Source of the DNA: Lysobacter luteus
GTDB lineage: Bacteria; Pseudomonadota; Gammaproteobacteria; Xanthomonadales; Xanthomonadaceae
Length of the DNA: 64,000 nucleotides
Assembly (NCBI RefSeq): GCF_907164845.1
Contig: NZ_OU015430.1
Span: forward strand, 1,726,001 to 1,790,000
Direction: 5' to 3'
Shown: piece by piece, positions 56,299 to 64,000 of the stretch
Layout of the letters: each line of letters starts with the position of its first letter
How positions within the stretch are numbered: the first letter of the stretch is position 1
Translations under genes and position numbers: made by a program
Notes under the pieces: model-generated
The model's database searches: none
What the model was told of the DNA's origin: nothing
Seen by the model: only the letters and a program-made list of their open reading frames with translations

Positions 56299-57347
56299 AC
56301 GTGGCCGTGCAGGCGCCGCTGTACACGGCGCAGGCGGGCGACGTGCTGCGCCACCGCGACACGGTACTGGCGATCTGGCGTGACAACCTGGGCGACGCCG
56401 CTGCCATGCGCGCCAAGTACGACTGGTTCTACCTTCGACCCGGCAACGGGGCGCCGCTGCTGTGGCTGCTCCGGCATGAGCCGACCGGTGACCTGGTCGG
56501 GGCCTGTTCGGCCGGCCGTCGGCGGATGTCGTGGCGTGGCCGTGGAATACGCGCCGGCGTACTGGTGGACCTGGCGGTCACGCCCGAACACCGCTCGCTA
56601 GGGCCGGCCCTGATCCTGCAGGAAGGACTCGCCGAGGCCGGCAGGCGCGAACTGGACCTGTTGTACGGTTTCCCGAACCCGCGCGCGGCACCGGTGTTCA
56701 AGCGGATCGGCTACCGCCACCTGGCAACGATCGTGCGCCACGCGCGGGCGCTGCGGCACGCGGGCTATTTCCGCCGTCAGATGCCGGCGTGGCTGGCCTA
56801 TCCCGCCGGCGCGGTGGTCGACCTGCTGACCCATGCGGTGGACCTGTTGCGTAGCCTGGGGGGTCCAAGGTTGCAGGCGCACTGGGTTGACCAGGCCGAT
56901 CCACGCATGGACGCACTCTGGCGCGATGCGCCGCATGGCCACGGACTGCTCGCGGTGCGCGACGCCGACCATGTGCGCTGGCGGTTCGACCAGTGTCCGC
57001 TCCAGCGCACCCGCCACCTTCTGCTCGACGCGCCTGATGGAACGCTGTCGGGCTGGTTCGCGACCCAGGTCGCGGACGGCATGCTGCATGTACGCGACTT
57101 CTGGACCCGCGACGCTGCCGAAGGCGTCGGGCGCCATTACATCGATGCGTTGATCCGCGCCGCACGTGCCGCCGGGCATGCGGCGGTGTCGGTGGAACTG
57201 GCCGCGCCCGAGTCGCACCTGGCGGGCTGGCGCTCGCGTGGATTCGTGGAGCGCAGCCGGCGGCCGGTGTTCGGGCGCTGGAGCTGGCCCGACCCGGGTG
57301 GGAGCGACCCGGCGCTGTTCCTGACGTCCGCCGACGAAGACGAATGA
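56295..57347 (+). CDS. Tandem GNAT (FemAB-like) acyltransferase
   Basis: A 350-residue protein that reads as two GNAT folds. The first has VDLAVTPEHRSLGPALILQEGL and LLYGFPNPRAAPVFKRIGYR near residue 90-150; the second has RWRFDQCPLQRTRHLLL and a helix-strand unit ending ESHLAGWRSRGFVERS. This is the Fem-like arrangement for transfer of acyl or aminoacyl groups. With the ACP, ligase and NadE-like enzyme it forms one translationally coupled unit. Substrate unknown. Confidence 0.78.
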   Translation: MNVAVQAPLYTAQAGDVLRHRDTVLAIWRDNLGDAAAMRAKYDWFYLRPGNGAPLLWLLRHEPTGDLVGACSAGRRRMSWRGRGIRAGVLVDLAVTPEHRSLGPALILQEGLAEAGRRELDLLYGFPNPRAAPVFKRIGYRHLATIVRHARALRHAGYFRRQMPAWLAYPAGAVVDLLTHAVDLLRSLGGPRLQAHWVDQADPRMDALWRDAPHGHGLLAVRDADHVRWRFDQCPLQRTRHLLLDAPDGTLSGWFATQVADGMLHVRDFWTRDAAEGVGRHYIDALIRAARAAGHAAVSVELAAPESHLAGWRSRGFVERSRRPVFGRWSWPDPGGSDPALFLTSADEDE

Positions 57348-57370
57348 GCCGGCCCGCGCCCGCGCGACCG

Positions 57371-58399
57371 TCAGGCCAGGCGCTGGTGGGGACGGCGAAA
57401 CAGGTACAGCGCGAGCCGCTCGGGGCGGAACCGGCCACGGGCGTCGACTACCGTCCCTCCCTCGAACCCGGTGCGACCCAGCAGCCAGCCGACGGTCGGG
57501 CGGGCGGGGTTGAGCACCGGCACGCTGGTGAACGCGAGCGCGTAGCCGGCTTCGCGCACGCGCGCGACCACCGCCTCGTCGTGTGCACCGTGGGGGAACG
57601 ACATTGCTGGCGCCGGCGGTCGCGCGGCCGCGAGATGACCGGCCAGCGCGTCACGCGCGCCGGACAGCTCGGCCTCCAGGTCCGGCGCGCGGGTCAGCGC
57701 GATGTGGGTCTTTCCATGCAACCCCAGCGCGACGCCACCCTGCTGCAGGCGCTCCAACTCTTCCACGTCCACCATGTGGCGGCGACCGTCGTCGAGCCGC
57801 CCGGCAAGGGGTGCCAGCAGGCAAGCACGCGCGGCCGGTTCCAGATCTTCCATTCGCGCGATCACCGCACGCAGTGCCGGCAGGCTTTCCTCCCGCGCGG
57901 GCGGGTCACCCTCGCCGCCGCCGTGCGCGTCGAGCATCCGGGCGAGTTCCGCGACAGTGACGGTGCCGCGTCGCCACGCCGAGACGAGTTGCTCCTGGAA
58001 GAACGGCTGGTGGCGACCGACCGCGTCGGCCACCACGAACATCGCTGCCGGCACGCCAGCCTCCCGCAGGGCCGGCAGCGCGAACTCGGCGTTGTCCGCC
58101 CAGCCATCGTCGAACGTCACCAGCAGCGCACGCGGGGGCAGCGCGGCGACGCCACGACTGGCGTCCACCACCTGCGCCAGCGACACCACGTTGTAGTGGC
58201 GCCGGAAGAACGCCAGCGATTGCGCGAGCAGCGTCGTCGGCAGGGTGTAGTCGGGATCGCACGACGCCCACCTGGGGTCGGCCGGATCGAGCACCCGGTG
58301 GAAACCCACCACGGTCAGGGTGCGCGCATTGCGCCACCGGTGGTACAGCCCCAGCGCGCCGCTGGCGTGGAGCAATGTCCTGGCGAGGTCGGCGAGCAT
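57371..58399 (-). CDS. Polysaccharide deacetylase (third NodB protein)
   Basis: A 342-residue CE4-type protein: LTVVGFHRVLDPADP, LVTFDDGWADN near residue 95 and LGLHGKTHIAL near residue 220 carry the metal and base residues, with SFPHGAHDE late. The ATG at 58399 overlaps the divergent GT2 start (CATG). A shorter start cannot be excluded, but the conserved beta strand begins about residue 27. Confidence 0.87.
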   Translation of the reverse strand: MLADLARTLLHASGALGLYHRWRNARTLTVVGFHRVLDPADPRWASCDPDYTLPTTLLAQSLAFFRRHYNVVSLAQVVDASRGVAALPPRALLVTFDDGWADNAEFALPALREAGVPAAMFVVADAVGRHQPFFQEQLVSAWRRGTVTVAELARMLDAHGGGEGDPPAREESLPALRAVIARMEDLEPAARACLLAPLAGRLDDGRRHMVDVEELERLQQGGVALGLHGKTHIALTRAPDLEAELSGARDALAGHLAAARPPAPAMSFPHGAHDEAVVARVREAGYALAFTSVPVLNPARPTVGWLLGRTGFEGGTVVDARGRFRPERLALYLFRRPHQRLA

Positions 58400-59315
58400 G
58401 AGTGAGTCACCCCTGGTTTCGGTGGTCATACCGACGTTCAACCGCCGCGAGCTGGTATGCCGGGCGATCGACTCGGTGCTGGCGCAGACACGCGCCGTCG
58501 ACGAGATCCTGGTGGTGGACGACGGCTCCACCGACGATACCGGTGCCGCGCTGCAGGCGCGCTTCGGCGACCGGGTGCGCCATGTGTGGCAGCCCAACGC
58601 CGGCGTGTCGGCGGCGCGCAACCACGGCATGAGGCTCGCCACGGGCCGGTACATCGCCTTGCTCGACAGCGACGATGAGTGGCTCCCGGAGAAAACCGCG
58701 CTGCAGCTCGCCTGGCTCGAGACCCACCCCGAGGCCGGCATGGTCCTGTGCGACGTTGCACGGGTCGACCGACAGGGTCGCGCGATCGACGTGTTCCGCC
58801 GGCGCGACGTGATCCCCGAGGACGGCTGGGTGCTGCGCTGGATCCTGCACAACCCGGCGTTGGTGCCGGCGTCTGTGGTGATGCGGCGGGAGGTGTTCGA
58901 GGACGTCGGCGGCTTCGACGAATCGCTGCGCACCGCCGAGGACATCGAATACCACCTGCGCATTGCCAGCCGCTGGCGCATCGGCGTGGTCGACCAGGTC
59001 ATGGTGCGCGCGATGCGCGGCCATGACGACGGCCTCTCGGCGCTGGCGCACACCTACGACGATTACCTGGGGGTGATGACCGCCGCACTCGAGCGCGCAC
59101 GCGGACAGGTCGACGAGACCGGCCGGCGGCGTGCGCTGGCGGCGGTCAACCTGCGGATCGCACGCGGCATGCTGCTGCAGTCGCGCTGGGCCGACGCGTG
59201 GGCACTGACGTCGCAGGCCTGGCGTTCCAGCCGCGACCCGGTGCTGCGCCGCGAGGCACTCGGACTGCTGCCCTTCGCGCTCCGGCGTGCCGCGCACGCC
59301 CTGCGATCCCGGTAG
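58398..59315 (+). CDS. Family 2 glycosyltransferase
   Basis: A 305-residue GT-A enzyme: VSVVIPTFNRRELVCRAIDS, LVVDDGSTDDTG and the DxD loop ALLDSDDEW. A C-terminal helical part (residues 220-305) is typical of this subfamily. The ATG at 58398 is near-certain because VSVVIPTF begins seven residues later. Start codon shares CATG with the antisense deacetylase. Converges on the sugar transferase with a 17-base gap. Confidence 0.9.
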   Translation: MSESPLVSVVIPTFNRRELVCRAIDSVLAQTRAVDEILVVDDGSTDDTGAALQARFGDRVRHVWQPNAGVSAARNHGMRLATGRYIALLDSDDEWLPEKTALQLAWLETHPEAGMVLCDVARVDRQGRAIDVFRRRDVIPEDGWVLRWILHNPALVPASVVMRREVFEDVGGFDESLRTAEDIEYHLRIASRWRIGVVDQVMVRAMRGHDDGLSALAHTYDDYLGVMTAALERARGQVDETGRRRALAAVNLRIARGMLLQSRWADAWALTSQAWRSSRDPVLRREALGLLPFALRRAAHALRSR

Positions 59316-59332
59316 GGTCCGGTTCGCGGGAC

Positions 59333-60727
59333 TCAACGAGCGCCCCGCCGGAACAGCACCACCTCGACGGTCTGCAGCAGGATCAGCAGGTCGAACACCG
59401 CGCCGTGGTTCTTCACGTAGAACAGGTCGAACTTCAGTTTCTCCTCGGCGTCGCGCACGGATGCACCGTAGGGGTAGCGCAGCTGTGCCCAGCCGGTCAG
59501 TCCCGGCTTCACGCAATGGCGGACCGCGTAGTAGCGGATCTCCTCGCTGAGCTGCTCGACAAACTGCGGGCGCTCCGGCCGGGGTCCGACGAAACTCATC
59601 TCCCCGCTCAGCACATTGAACAACTGCGGCAGTTCGTCCAGCCGCACCGTCCGGATGAAGCGCCCGACCCGTGTCGCCCGGTCGTCATTGCTGCTGGCCC
59701 ACTGGGCGACGCCGTTGGCCTCCGCATCGACCCGCATGCTGCGGAACTTCACCAGCTCGAAATTCCGGCCGCCCTCGCCCACCCGCACCTGCCGGTAGAG
59801 CACCGGCCCCGGGGATTCCAGCCGGACGCACAACGCCACCAGCAGCATCGCCGGCCACGCCAGCAGCAGCAGCGTGCCGGCGGCGGCGAGGTCGAAGAAG
59901 CGCTTGCCCATGCGTCGTGTCATCGACGTCTCGAACCCGCGCGAGAACACAAGCCAGGACGGATCGGCGATGTTGAGGGTGACCACGCCCGCCTCGCGCT
60001 CGAAGAAGGTCGACAGGTCGGTCATCGCGATGCCGCGCTGCGCGCAGGCCAGCATCTGGTCCATCGGCAAGCCGCCGCGGCGCTCGTCGGGCGCGACCAC
60101 GATCTCGAACACGTTGAGGCGCAGGGCCAGGTCGACCAGGCTGTCACCCATCGGCACCAGCATGTCCGCGGGCACCTCGACCGCTTGCCCGGGTATCGGG
60201 ACGAAACCGATCACCACCATCGAGCGGCGGTCTGACCGGCGCCTCAGCCGTCGGTTGACCAGGTTGGCGTTGTTGCCGGCCCCGAGCACCAGGATGCGCC
60301 GCTTCATCGCTTCGGCGTTGTGCACCTGCCGCCAGACCGCGCGGGTCGCAACCACGCCGCAGAACGCCAGCACCAGCGACAGCAGCAGCACACCGCGCCC
60401 GATGTACGTCACCGGAACCAGGTAGTACAGCACCAGCAACCCGATGCCGCCGAGCGAGAACGACAGCAACAGCCTGAGCAGGAAATCCTGCCGGCTGTGC
60501 CGCACGTGCACCTGGTACAACCCGAACGCGGTCATCGCCACCGTGACCATGGCCGCGACCAGCACGCGTCGCGCCGGCGCGCCCCTGCTGAAGGTCGCGA
60601 GGCCTTCGGGGTCATCGAAGAACCGCAGCCACGCCGCCACGGTGACCGCGGCAACGATAACCACCAGCTCGAGCAGCCACAGCATCACCACCAGCCGGTT
60701 CTTCCGGCTGACCGACAGGATGTTCAC
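59333..60727 (-). CDS. Undecaprenyl-phosphate hexose-1-phosphate transferase (EpsB/TIGR03013-like)
   Basis: A 464-residue polyisoprenyl-phosphate transferase that starts the repeat unit. An N-terminal multi-span membrane domain (residues about 12-135), a CoA-binding-like middle part (RRILVLGAGNNANLVN), and the bacterial sugar transferase C-terminus: MGKRFFDLAAAGTLLLLAWP, GRNFELVKFRSM, RLDELPQLFNVLSGEMSFVGPRPE. The GTG at 60727 (MNILSVSRKN) is translationally coupled to a 19-codon upstream ORF by GTGA. An alternative GTG at 60775 would add 16 residues but lies 8 bases inside that upstream ORF. Confidence 0.92.
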   Translation of the reverse strand: MNILSVSRKNRLVVMLWLLELVVIVAAVTVAAWLRFFDDPEGLATFSRGAPARRVLVAAMVTVAMTAFGLYQVHVRHSRQDFLLRLLLSFSLGGIGLLVLYYLVPVTYIGRGVLLLSLVLAFCGVVATRAVWRQVHNAEAMKRRILVLGAGNNANLVNRRLRRRSDRRSMVVIGFVPIPGQAVEVPADMLVPMGDSLVDLALRLNVFEIVVAPDERRGGLPMDQMLACAQRGIAMTDLSTFFEREAGVVTLNIADPSWLVFSRGFETSMTRRMGKRFFDLAAAGTLLLLAWPAMLLVALCVRLESPGPVLYRQVRVGEGGRNFELVKFRSMRVDAEANGVAQWASSNDDRATRVGRFIRTVRLDELPQLFNVLSGEMSFVGPRPERPQFVEQLSEEIRYYAVRHCVKPGLTGWAQLRYPYGASVRDAEEKLKFDLFYVKNHGAVFDLLILLQTVEVVLFRRGAR

Positions 60728-60783
60728 GGACGCACCCGCGGAGTGGCCTGGTTGTGCTCGAACGTGCCGGTCCACGTGTGCAT
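60724..60783 (-). CDS. 19-residue leader ORF coupled to the sugar transferase
   Basis: An ATG at 60783 with AGGGGA six bases upstream encodes MHTWTGTFEHNQATPRVRP and stops on the TGA inside the GTGA of the transferase start. It is the only start in this gap with a good ribosome site. The peptide shows no known domain, and coupling or attenuation is the plausible role (inference). Confidence 0.4.
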   Translation of the reverse strand: MHTWTGTFEHNQATPRVRP

Positions 60784-60950
60784 GAGGGTTCCCCTGGTGG
60801 TCGCGCCGCCGGATGCGGCAAGGCGCGCACGCAGGCGGCCTGCTCCAGACAACGGGGGATCGCGGGCGATCAGGTCGGCGGGAAGCGCCGAATCAGCCGA
60901 TGTAACGACAATGAAACGCCGGCGGCGACGCACCTGCGTCGTCGCCCACA

Positions 60951-60988
60951 AAGCAAAAGGGCCAACGGGCAGTGACCCGTTGACCCTT
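60951..60988 (-). terminator. Terminator after tRNA-Arg
   Basis: Read on the minus strand, AAGGGTCAACGGG pairs with CCCGTTGGCCCTT (one T-G pair), loop TCACTG, followed by TTGCTTT. It begins 11 bases after the tRNA-Arg 3' end. Confidence 0.85.
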
Positions 60989-60998
60989 CGCATTTGTA

Positions 60999-61075
60999 TG
61001 GCGCGCCCGGAAGGATTCGAACCTCCGACCCCCAAGTTCGTAGCCTGGTGCTCTATCCAGCTGAGCTACGGGCGC
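60999..61075 (-). tRNA. tRNA-Arg(ACG)
   Basis: A 77-base cloverleaf with encoded CCA (60999-61001 on the complement). Acceptor GCGCCCG pairs with CGGGCGC, discriminator G. The anticodon stem CCAGG/CTTGG carries loop CTACGAA with anticodon ACG (complement of 61039-61041), read as inosine in bacteria. The T arm is GGAGG-TTCGAAT-CCTTC with a G-T pair. Confidence 0.95.
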
Positions 61076-61086
61076 GTAGTCGGAAA

Positions 61087-61115
61087 ATTATGACGGGGGT
61101 GCTGCGATCCGTCAA
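61087..61115 (-). promoter_or_regulatory. Sigma-70 promoter of tRNA-Arg
   Basis: On the minus strand, TTGACG (61110-61115), a 17-base spacer and CATAAT (61087-61092). The predicted start is about 5 bases before the tRNA 5' end. Near-consensus. Confidence 0.85.
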
Positions 61116-61167
61116 CGATTTTCCGGTGTGTGTTCCGGCTCCACGAAGGAAGTTCCTGAAACACGAA

Positions 61168-61184
61168 GCCGCCTGTTCGGCGGC
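61168..61184 (-). terminator. Weak terminator after tRNA-Ser
   Basis: GCCGCC-GAACA-GGCGGC forms a 6-base-pair stem on the minus strand, followed by TTCGTGTTT. It lies 10 bases after the tRNA-Ser CCA. Confidence 0.5.
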
Positions 61185-61193
61185 CGATGGAAC

Positions 61194-61286
61194 TGGCGGA
61201 GAGTGAGGGATTCGAACCCTCGATAGAGCTATAAACCCTATACTCCCTTAGCAGGGGAGCCCCTTCAGCCACTCGGGCAACTCTCC
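61194..61286 (-). tRNA. tRNA-Ser(GCT)
   Basis: A 93-base class II tRNA with encoded CCA. Acceptor GGAGAGT pairs with ACTCTCC, discriminator G. The anticodon stem CTCCC/GGGAG carries loop CTGCTAA with anticodon GCT (complement of 61250-61252). A long variable arm (TATAGGGTTTATAGCTCTAT) precedes the T arm. Confidence 0.95.
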
Positions 61287-61324
61287 GCGATAAAGCATGT
61301 CCGCGATGCGGCGTGCGGGCGGAG

Positions 61325-61353
61325 AGCATAACGGCTCACCCCGGACACGGCAA
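61325..61353 (-). promoter_or_regulatory. Sigma-70 promoter of tRNA-Ser
   Basis: On the minus strand, TTGCCG (61348-61353), a 17-base spacer and TATGCT (61325-61330), in the gap between csrA and the tRNA. The start would be about 30 bases before the tRNA 5' end. Confidence 0.75.
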
Positions 61354-61360
61354 ACGTTTT

Positions 61361-61564
61361 TCAGTCGGCCGAGTCTTTTTCTTCGCCATCGACGGGGGCG
61401 TCGCCCCGCTGGATGCGCTGGTAGATCTCTTCGCGATGCACCGCCACGTCTTTGGGGGCGGTGATGCCGATACGTACTTGGTTGCCCTTGACGCCGAGGA
61501 CGGTGACGGTCACCGAGTCGCCGATCATCAGGGTCTCACCGACGCGGCGCGTCAGGATAAGCAT
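61361..61564 (-). CDS. csrA: Carbon storage regulator CsrA/RsmA
   Basis: RNA-binding post-transcriptional regulator of 67 residues. [16 protein letters not shown] at the start and [22 protein letters not shown] contain the conserved Arg44 and beta strands that bind GGA motifs. AAGGAG lies 8 bases before the ATG. CsrA homologues in Xanthomonas control motility, virulence and exopolysaccharide. The alaS-csrA-tRNA order is conserved with E. coli. Confidence 0.97.
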   Translation of the reverse strand: MLILTRRVGETLMIGDSVTVTVLGVKGNQVRIGITAPKDVAVHREEIYQRIQRGDAPVDGEEKDSAD

Positions 61565-61637
61565 TGCCAATTCTCCTTGTGCCGACGCTCCATGCGTCGA
61601 CGGTTGCCCCGATGATACGGGGACTGTTCCAACTGCT

Positions 61638-61656
61638 GGATAAACATCGATTATCC
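61638..61656. promoter_or_regulatory. Inverted repeat upstream of csrA
   Basis: GGATAA-N7-TTATCC, a perfect 6-base dyad in the alaS-csrA gap, about 75 bases before the csrA start. A regulator-binding site is possible but unproven; no clear -35/-10 pair was found next to it. Confidence 0.35.
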
Positions 61657-61697
61657 GGGTGCGCGGGTACCCCCACAAGCGCGGGCGATCGCTGCCC

Positions 61698-64000
61698 TCA
61701 CCCCACCTGGCTTGCCACCCAACTTGGCACAGCCGAGAGCGCGGCGACCAGTGCCGGGCCGTCTTCTCCACCGCCCTGGGCCATGTCGGGCCGGCCACCA
61801 CCCTTGCCGTTGACCTGGCGGGCAACGTGGCCCAGCAGCTCGCCCGCCTTTACCCGGCCCAACGCGGAACCACTCACGCCGGCGACCAGTGCGGCCTTGC
61901 CATCGTTCGCGCCGGCCAGCAGCACGACGGCGTCGCCGAGCTGCTGCTTGAGCCGGTCGAGGGCGTCGCGCAAGGCCTTGGCATCGAGCCCCTCGACGCG
62001 GGCAGCCAGCACCTTGAAACCGCCGACGTCGACCGCCGAGGCCGACAGGTCGGAAGTCGCTCCCGAGGCCGCCTTGGCCTTGAGCGCTTCGAGTTCGCGC
62101 TCGAGCTTCTTCTGGCGATCAAGCAGGACGCGCAGCTTGTCGCCCAGGTCCGACGGGTTGCCGCCCAGCAGGCGCGCGGCCTCGGCCAGACGCTCCTCCT
62201 CGCGCGCAACGTGGTCGAGTGCACCCTGCCCGCTCAGCGCCTCGATCCGGCGCACGCCGGCGGAGACGCCGCCTTCGGACACGATCTTGAACAGGCCGAT
62301 GTCACCGGTGCGACCGACGTGCGTGCCGCCACACAGCTCGGTCGAGGCGCCGCCCATCCGCAACACGCGGACCTCGTCGCCATACTTCTCGCCGAACAGC
62401 GCCATCGCACCGAAGTCGAGCGCGTCCTGCATGCCCATGTGGTGGATCTCGGCCTCGTGGTTGGCCCGGATTTCGGCATTGACGCGGCGCTCGATCTCGG
62501 CAAGTTCATCGGCGCTGACGGGCTGGAAGTGGGCGAAGTCGAAGCGCAGGCGCTCGGGCGCCACCAGCGACCCCTTCTGGACCACGTGCTCGCCCAGCAC
62601 CGAACGCAGCGCAGCATGCAGCAGGTGGGTCGCCGAGTGGTTCAGCACGATCGCGCCACGGCGCGCGCCATCGACCGACCCCAGCACGTGGTCGCCTCGC
62701 TTGAGGGTGCCCGTCGCAAGGCGCCCGACATGGCCGTGGAACTGCCCGGCAAGCTTGAGCGTATCGGCGACGGCGAACCGCATGCCTTCGCCGTCCAGCT
62801 CCCCGGCGTCGCCGACCTGGCCGCCGCTCTCGGCGTAGAACGGGGTGCGGTCGAGGATGACCAGCGCCTCGTCGCCCGCTTCGATCGCTTCGACCGGGCG
62901 TCCTTCCTTGAGCAGTGCAACCACTTCCAGGCCACCCGCTGTGAGCGTGTCGTAGCCCATGAACCCGGTCGGCTGGAGCTGCGCGACCAGTTCGGCCGGC
63001 AGCGTGGTGCCGCCGCCGAACTTGCCAGCGGCGCGGGCGGTCTCACGCTGCTGCGCCATCGCTTTTTCGAAGCCGTCCATGTCGATCGACAGGCCGCGCT
63101 CGCGCGCGATGTCCGCCGTCAGGTCCACCGGGAAGCCGTAGGTGTCATACAGGCGGAACGCGTCGGCACCGGGGATCACGCCATCCTGCGAGCGCGCCAC
63201 GACCTCGTCGAAGATCCGCATGCCCGAGTCGAGCGTCTCGGCGAAACGCTCCTCCTCGGCCAGCAGCGCGCGGTCGATCAGGGCGCGGTTGGCCGCCAGC
63301 TCGGGATACGCATCACCCATCGCCTCGATCAGCGGACCGAGCATGCGATGGAAGAACGGCCCCTTCTGGCCGAGCATCCAGCCATGGCGTAGGGCCCGGC
63401 GGATGATCCGGCGCAGCACGTAACCCCGGCCTTCGTTGGACGGCAGCACGCCGTCGACGATGAGGAAGCTGCAGGCGCGGATGTGGTCGGCGATCACCCG
63501 CAGCGATTTGTTGTCCAGGTCGTCGGTGCCTGTCAGGCCGGCGGCGGCCCCGATCAGGTGCTGGAAGATGTCGATCTCGTAGTTGCCGTGCTTGCCCTGC
63601 AGGATCGCAGCCAGGCGCTCCAGGCCCATGCCGGTGTCGACGCACGGCGCCGGCAGCGGCGCGAGGCTGCCGTCGGGCTGGCGGTCGAACTGCATGAACA
63701 CCAGGTTCCAGATCTCGATGAAGCGGTCGCCGTCCTCGTCGGGCGAGCCGGGCGGGCCGCCGAAGTGGTGCTCGCCGTGGTCATAGAAGATCTCGGTGCA
63801 CGGGCCACACGGACCGGTGTCGGCCATCTGCCAGAAGTTGTCCGAGGCGAACGGCGCACCCTTGTTGTCGCCGATGCGGATGATGCGCGCCTCCGGCACC
63901 CCAATCTGGTCGCGCCAGATGGCATAGGCCTCGTCGTCGGTCTGGTAGACGGTGACGGTCAGGCGGTCGGCCGGCAACTTCCAGACTTCGGTCAGCAGTT
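61698..64000 (-). CDS. alaS: Alanyl-tRNA synthetase, truncated at the window edge
   Basis: The C-terminal 767 or so residues; the N-terminus lies beyond the right edge. Seen are class II synthetase parts ([36 protein letters not shown]), the editing-domain metal motif [12 protein letters not shown] and [17 protein letters not shown], and the C-Ala region ending in the coiled-coil stretch [18 protein letters not shown]. The open frame continues to base 64000 (KLPADRL preceded by LTEVW). Followed by csrA after 133 bases. Confidence 0.96.
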   Translation of the reverse strand, partial: LLTEVWKLPADRLTVTVYQTDDEAYAIWRDQIGVPEARIIRIGDNKGAPFASDNFWQMADTGPCGPCTEIFYDHGEHHFGGPPGSPDEDGDRFIEIWNLVFMQFDRQPDGSLAPLPAPCVDTGMGLERLAAILQGKHGNYEIDIFQHLIGAAAGLTGTDDLDNKSLRVIADHIRACSFLIVDGVLPSNEGRGYVLRRIIRRALRHGWMLGQKGPFFHRMLGPLIEAMGDAYPELAANRALIDRALLAEEERFAETLDSGMRIFDEVVARSQDGVIPGADAFRLYDTYGFPVDLTADIARERGLSIDMDGFEKAMAQQRETARAAGKFGGGTTLPAELVAQLQPTGFMGYDTLTAGGLEVVALLKEGRPVEAIEAGDEALVILDRTPFYAESGGQVGDAGELDGEGMRFAVADTLKLAGQFHGHVGRLATGTLKRGDHVLGSVDGARRGAIVLNHSATHLLHAALRSVLGEHVVQKGSLVAPERLRFDFAHFQPVSADELAEIERRVNAEIRANHEAEIHHMGMQDALDFGAMALFGEKYGDEVRVLRMGGASTELCGGTHVGRTGDIGLFKIVSEGGVSAGVRRIEALSGQGALDHVAREEERLAEAARLLGGNPSDLGDKLRVLLDRQKKLERELEALKAKAASGATSDLSASAVDVGGFKVLAARVEGLDAKALRDALDRLKQQLGDAVVLLAGANDGKAALVAGVSGSALGRVKAGELLGHVARQVNGKGGGRPDMAQGGGEDGPALVAALSAVPSWVASQVG

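Overview
This is a GC-rich gammaproteobacterial chromosome segment. Gene content, gene order and protein sequences point to the Xanthomonadaceae (Lysobacter/Luteimonas/Xanthomonas side of the family). Supporting points are a long-form HisG, a TrpR-type regulator heading the histidine operon, a stand-alone NAD(P)H-hydrate dehydratase, and an alaS-csrA-tRNA-Ser-tRNA-Arg block. The organism call is inferred from protein content, since no rRNA is present. No insertion sequence, integrase, prophage or CRISPR array was seen, and no gene-free stretch exceeds about 300 bases.

Region 1 (1-8.35 kb, mostly minus strand) is housekeeping: the 5' end of an amidase (amiC), tsaE, nnrD, divergent queG, then a run pcnB-folK-panB-panC-panD-pgi covering RNA polyadenylation, folate, pantothenate and glycolysis. 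Region 2 (8.4-16.2 kb) holds tRNA-Glu(CTC) with a clear promoter and terminator, the 7Fe ferredoxin fdxA, bamC-like/dapA, gcvR-like/bcp, a PIN-PhoH ATPase, a DUF1275 membrane protein, thiD, an alpha/beta hydrolase and a hemerythrin-domain protein. Region 3 (16.3-23.8 kb) is a tightly packed histidine operon (TrpR-like regulator, hisG, D, C, B, H, A, F, IE). Nearly all its junctions overlap by 4-8 bases, and a palindromic operator candidate lies in front of the regulator.

Region 4 (23.9-60.7 kb) is a 37 kb exopolysaccharide locus of the type usually found with exosortase A (XrtA/EpsH): galE, an outer-membrane export lipoprotein, a GumC-like chain-length protein, a BY-kinase-like ATPase that has lost its Walker A lysine, a beta-barrel, a heparinase-like lyase, glycosyltransferases, four deacetylase-like proteins (one of an unrecognised family), Wzx and Wzy, methyltransferases, a class II amidotransferase, and a five-enzyme modification set around an acyl carrier protein (ACP, AMP-ligase, NadE-like ATP pyrophosphatase, double-GNAT protein). 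A polyprenyl-phosphate sugar transferase closes the locus. No exosortase, PEP-CTERM substrate or PrsK/PrsR regulator is visible. The likely flow is: lipid-linked sugar made by the 59.3 kb transferase, extension by the glycosyltransferases, decoration by methyl-, acyl- and amide-transfer enzymes, flipping by Wzx, polymerisation by Wzy with GumC-like length control, export through the Wza-like lipoprotein and barrel, and trimming by deacetylases and the lyase.

Region 5 (60.9-64.0 kb) carries tRNA-Arg(ACG), tRNA-Ser(GCT), csrA and the 3' three-quarters or more of alaS, which runs off the window end. The most interesting targets are the ACP/ligase/NadE-like/GNAT cassette, the unrecognised 395-residue deacetylase-like protein, the degenerate kinase, the J-domain/OmlA-like membrane protein, a 19-codon leader ORF coupled to the sugar transferase, and two unusual antisense arrangements (start codons sharing a CATG; 206 bp overlap of convergent genes).
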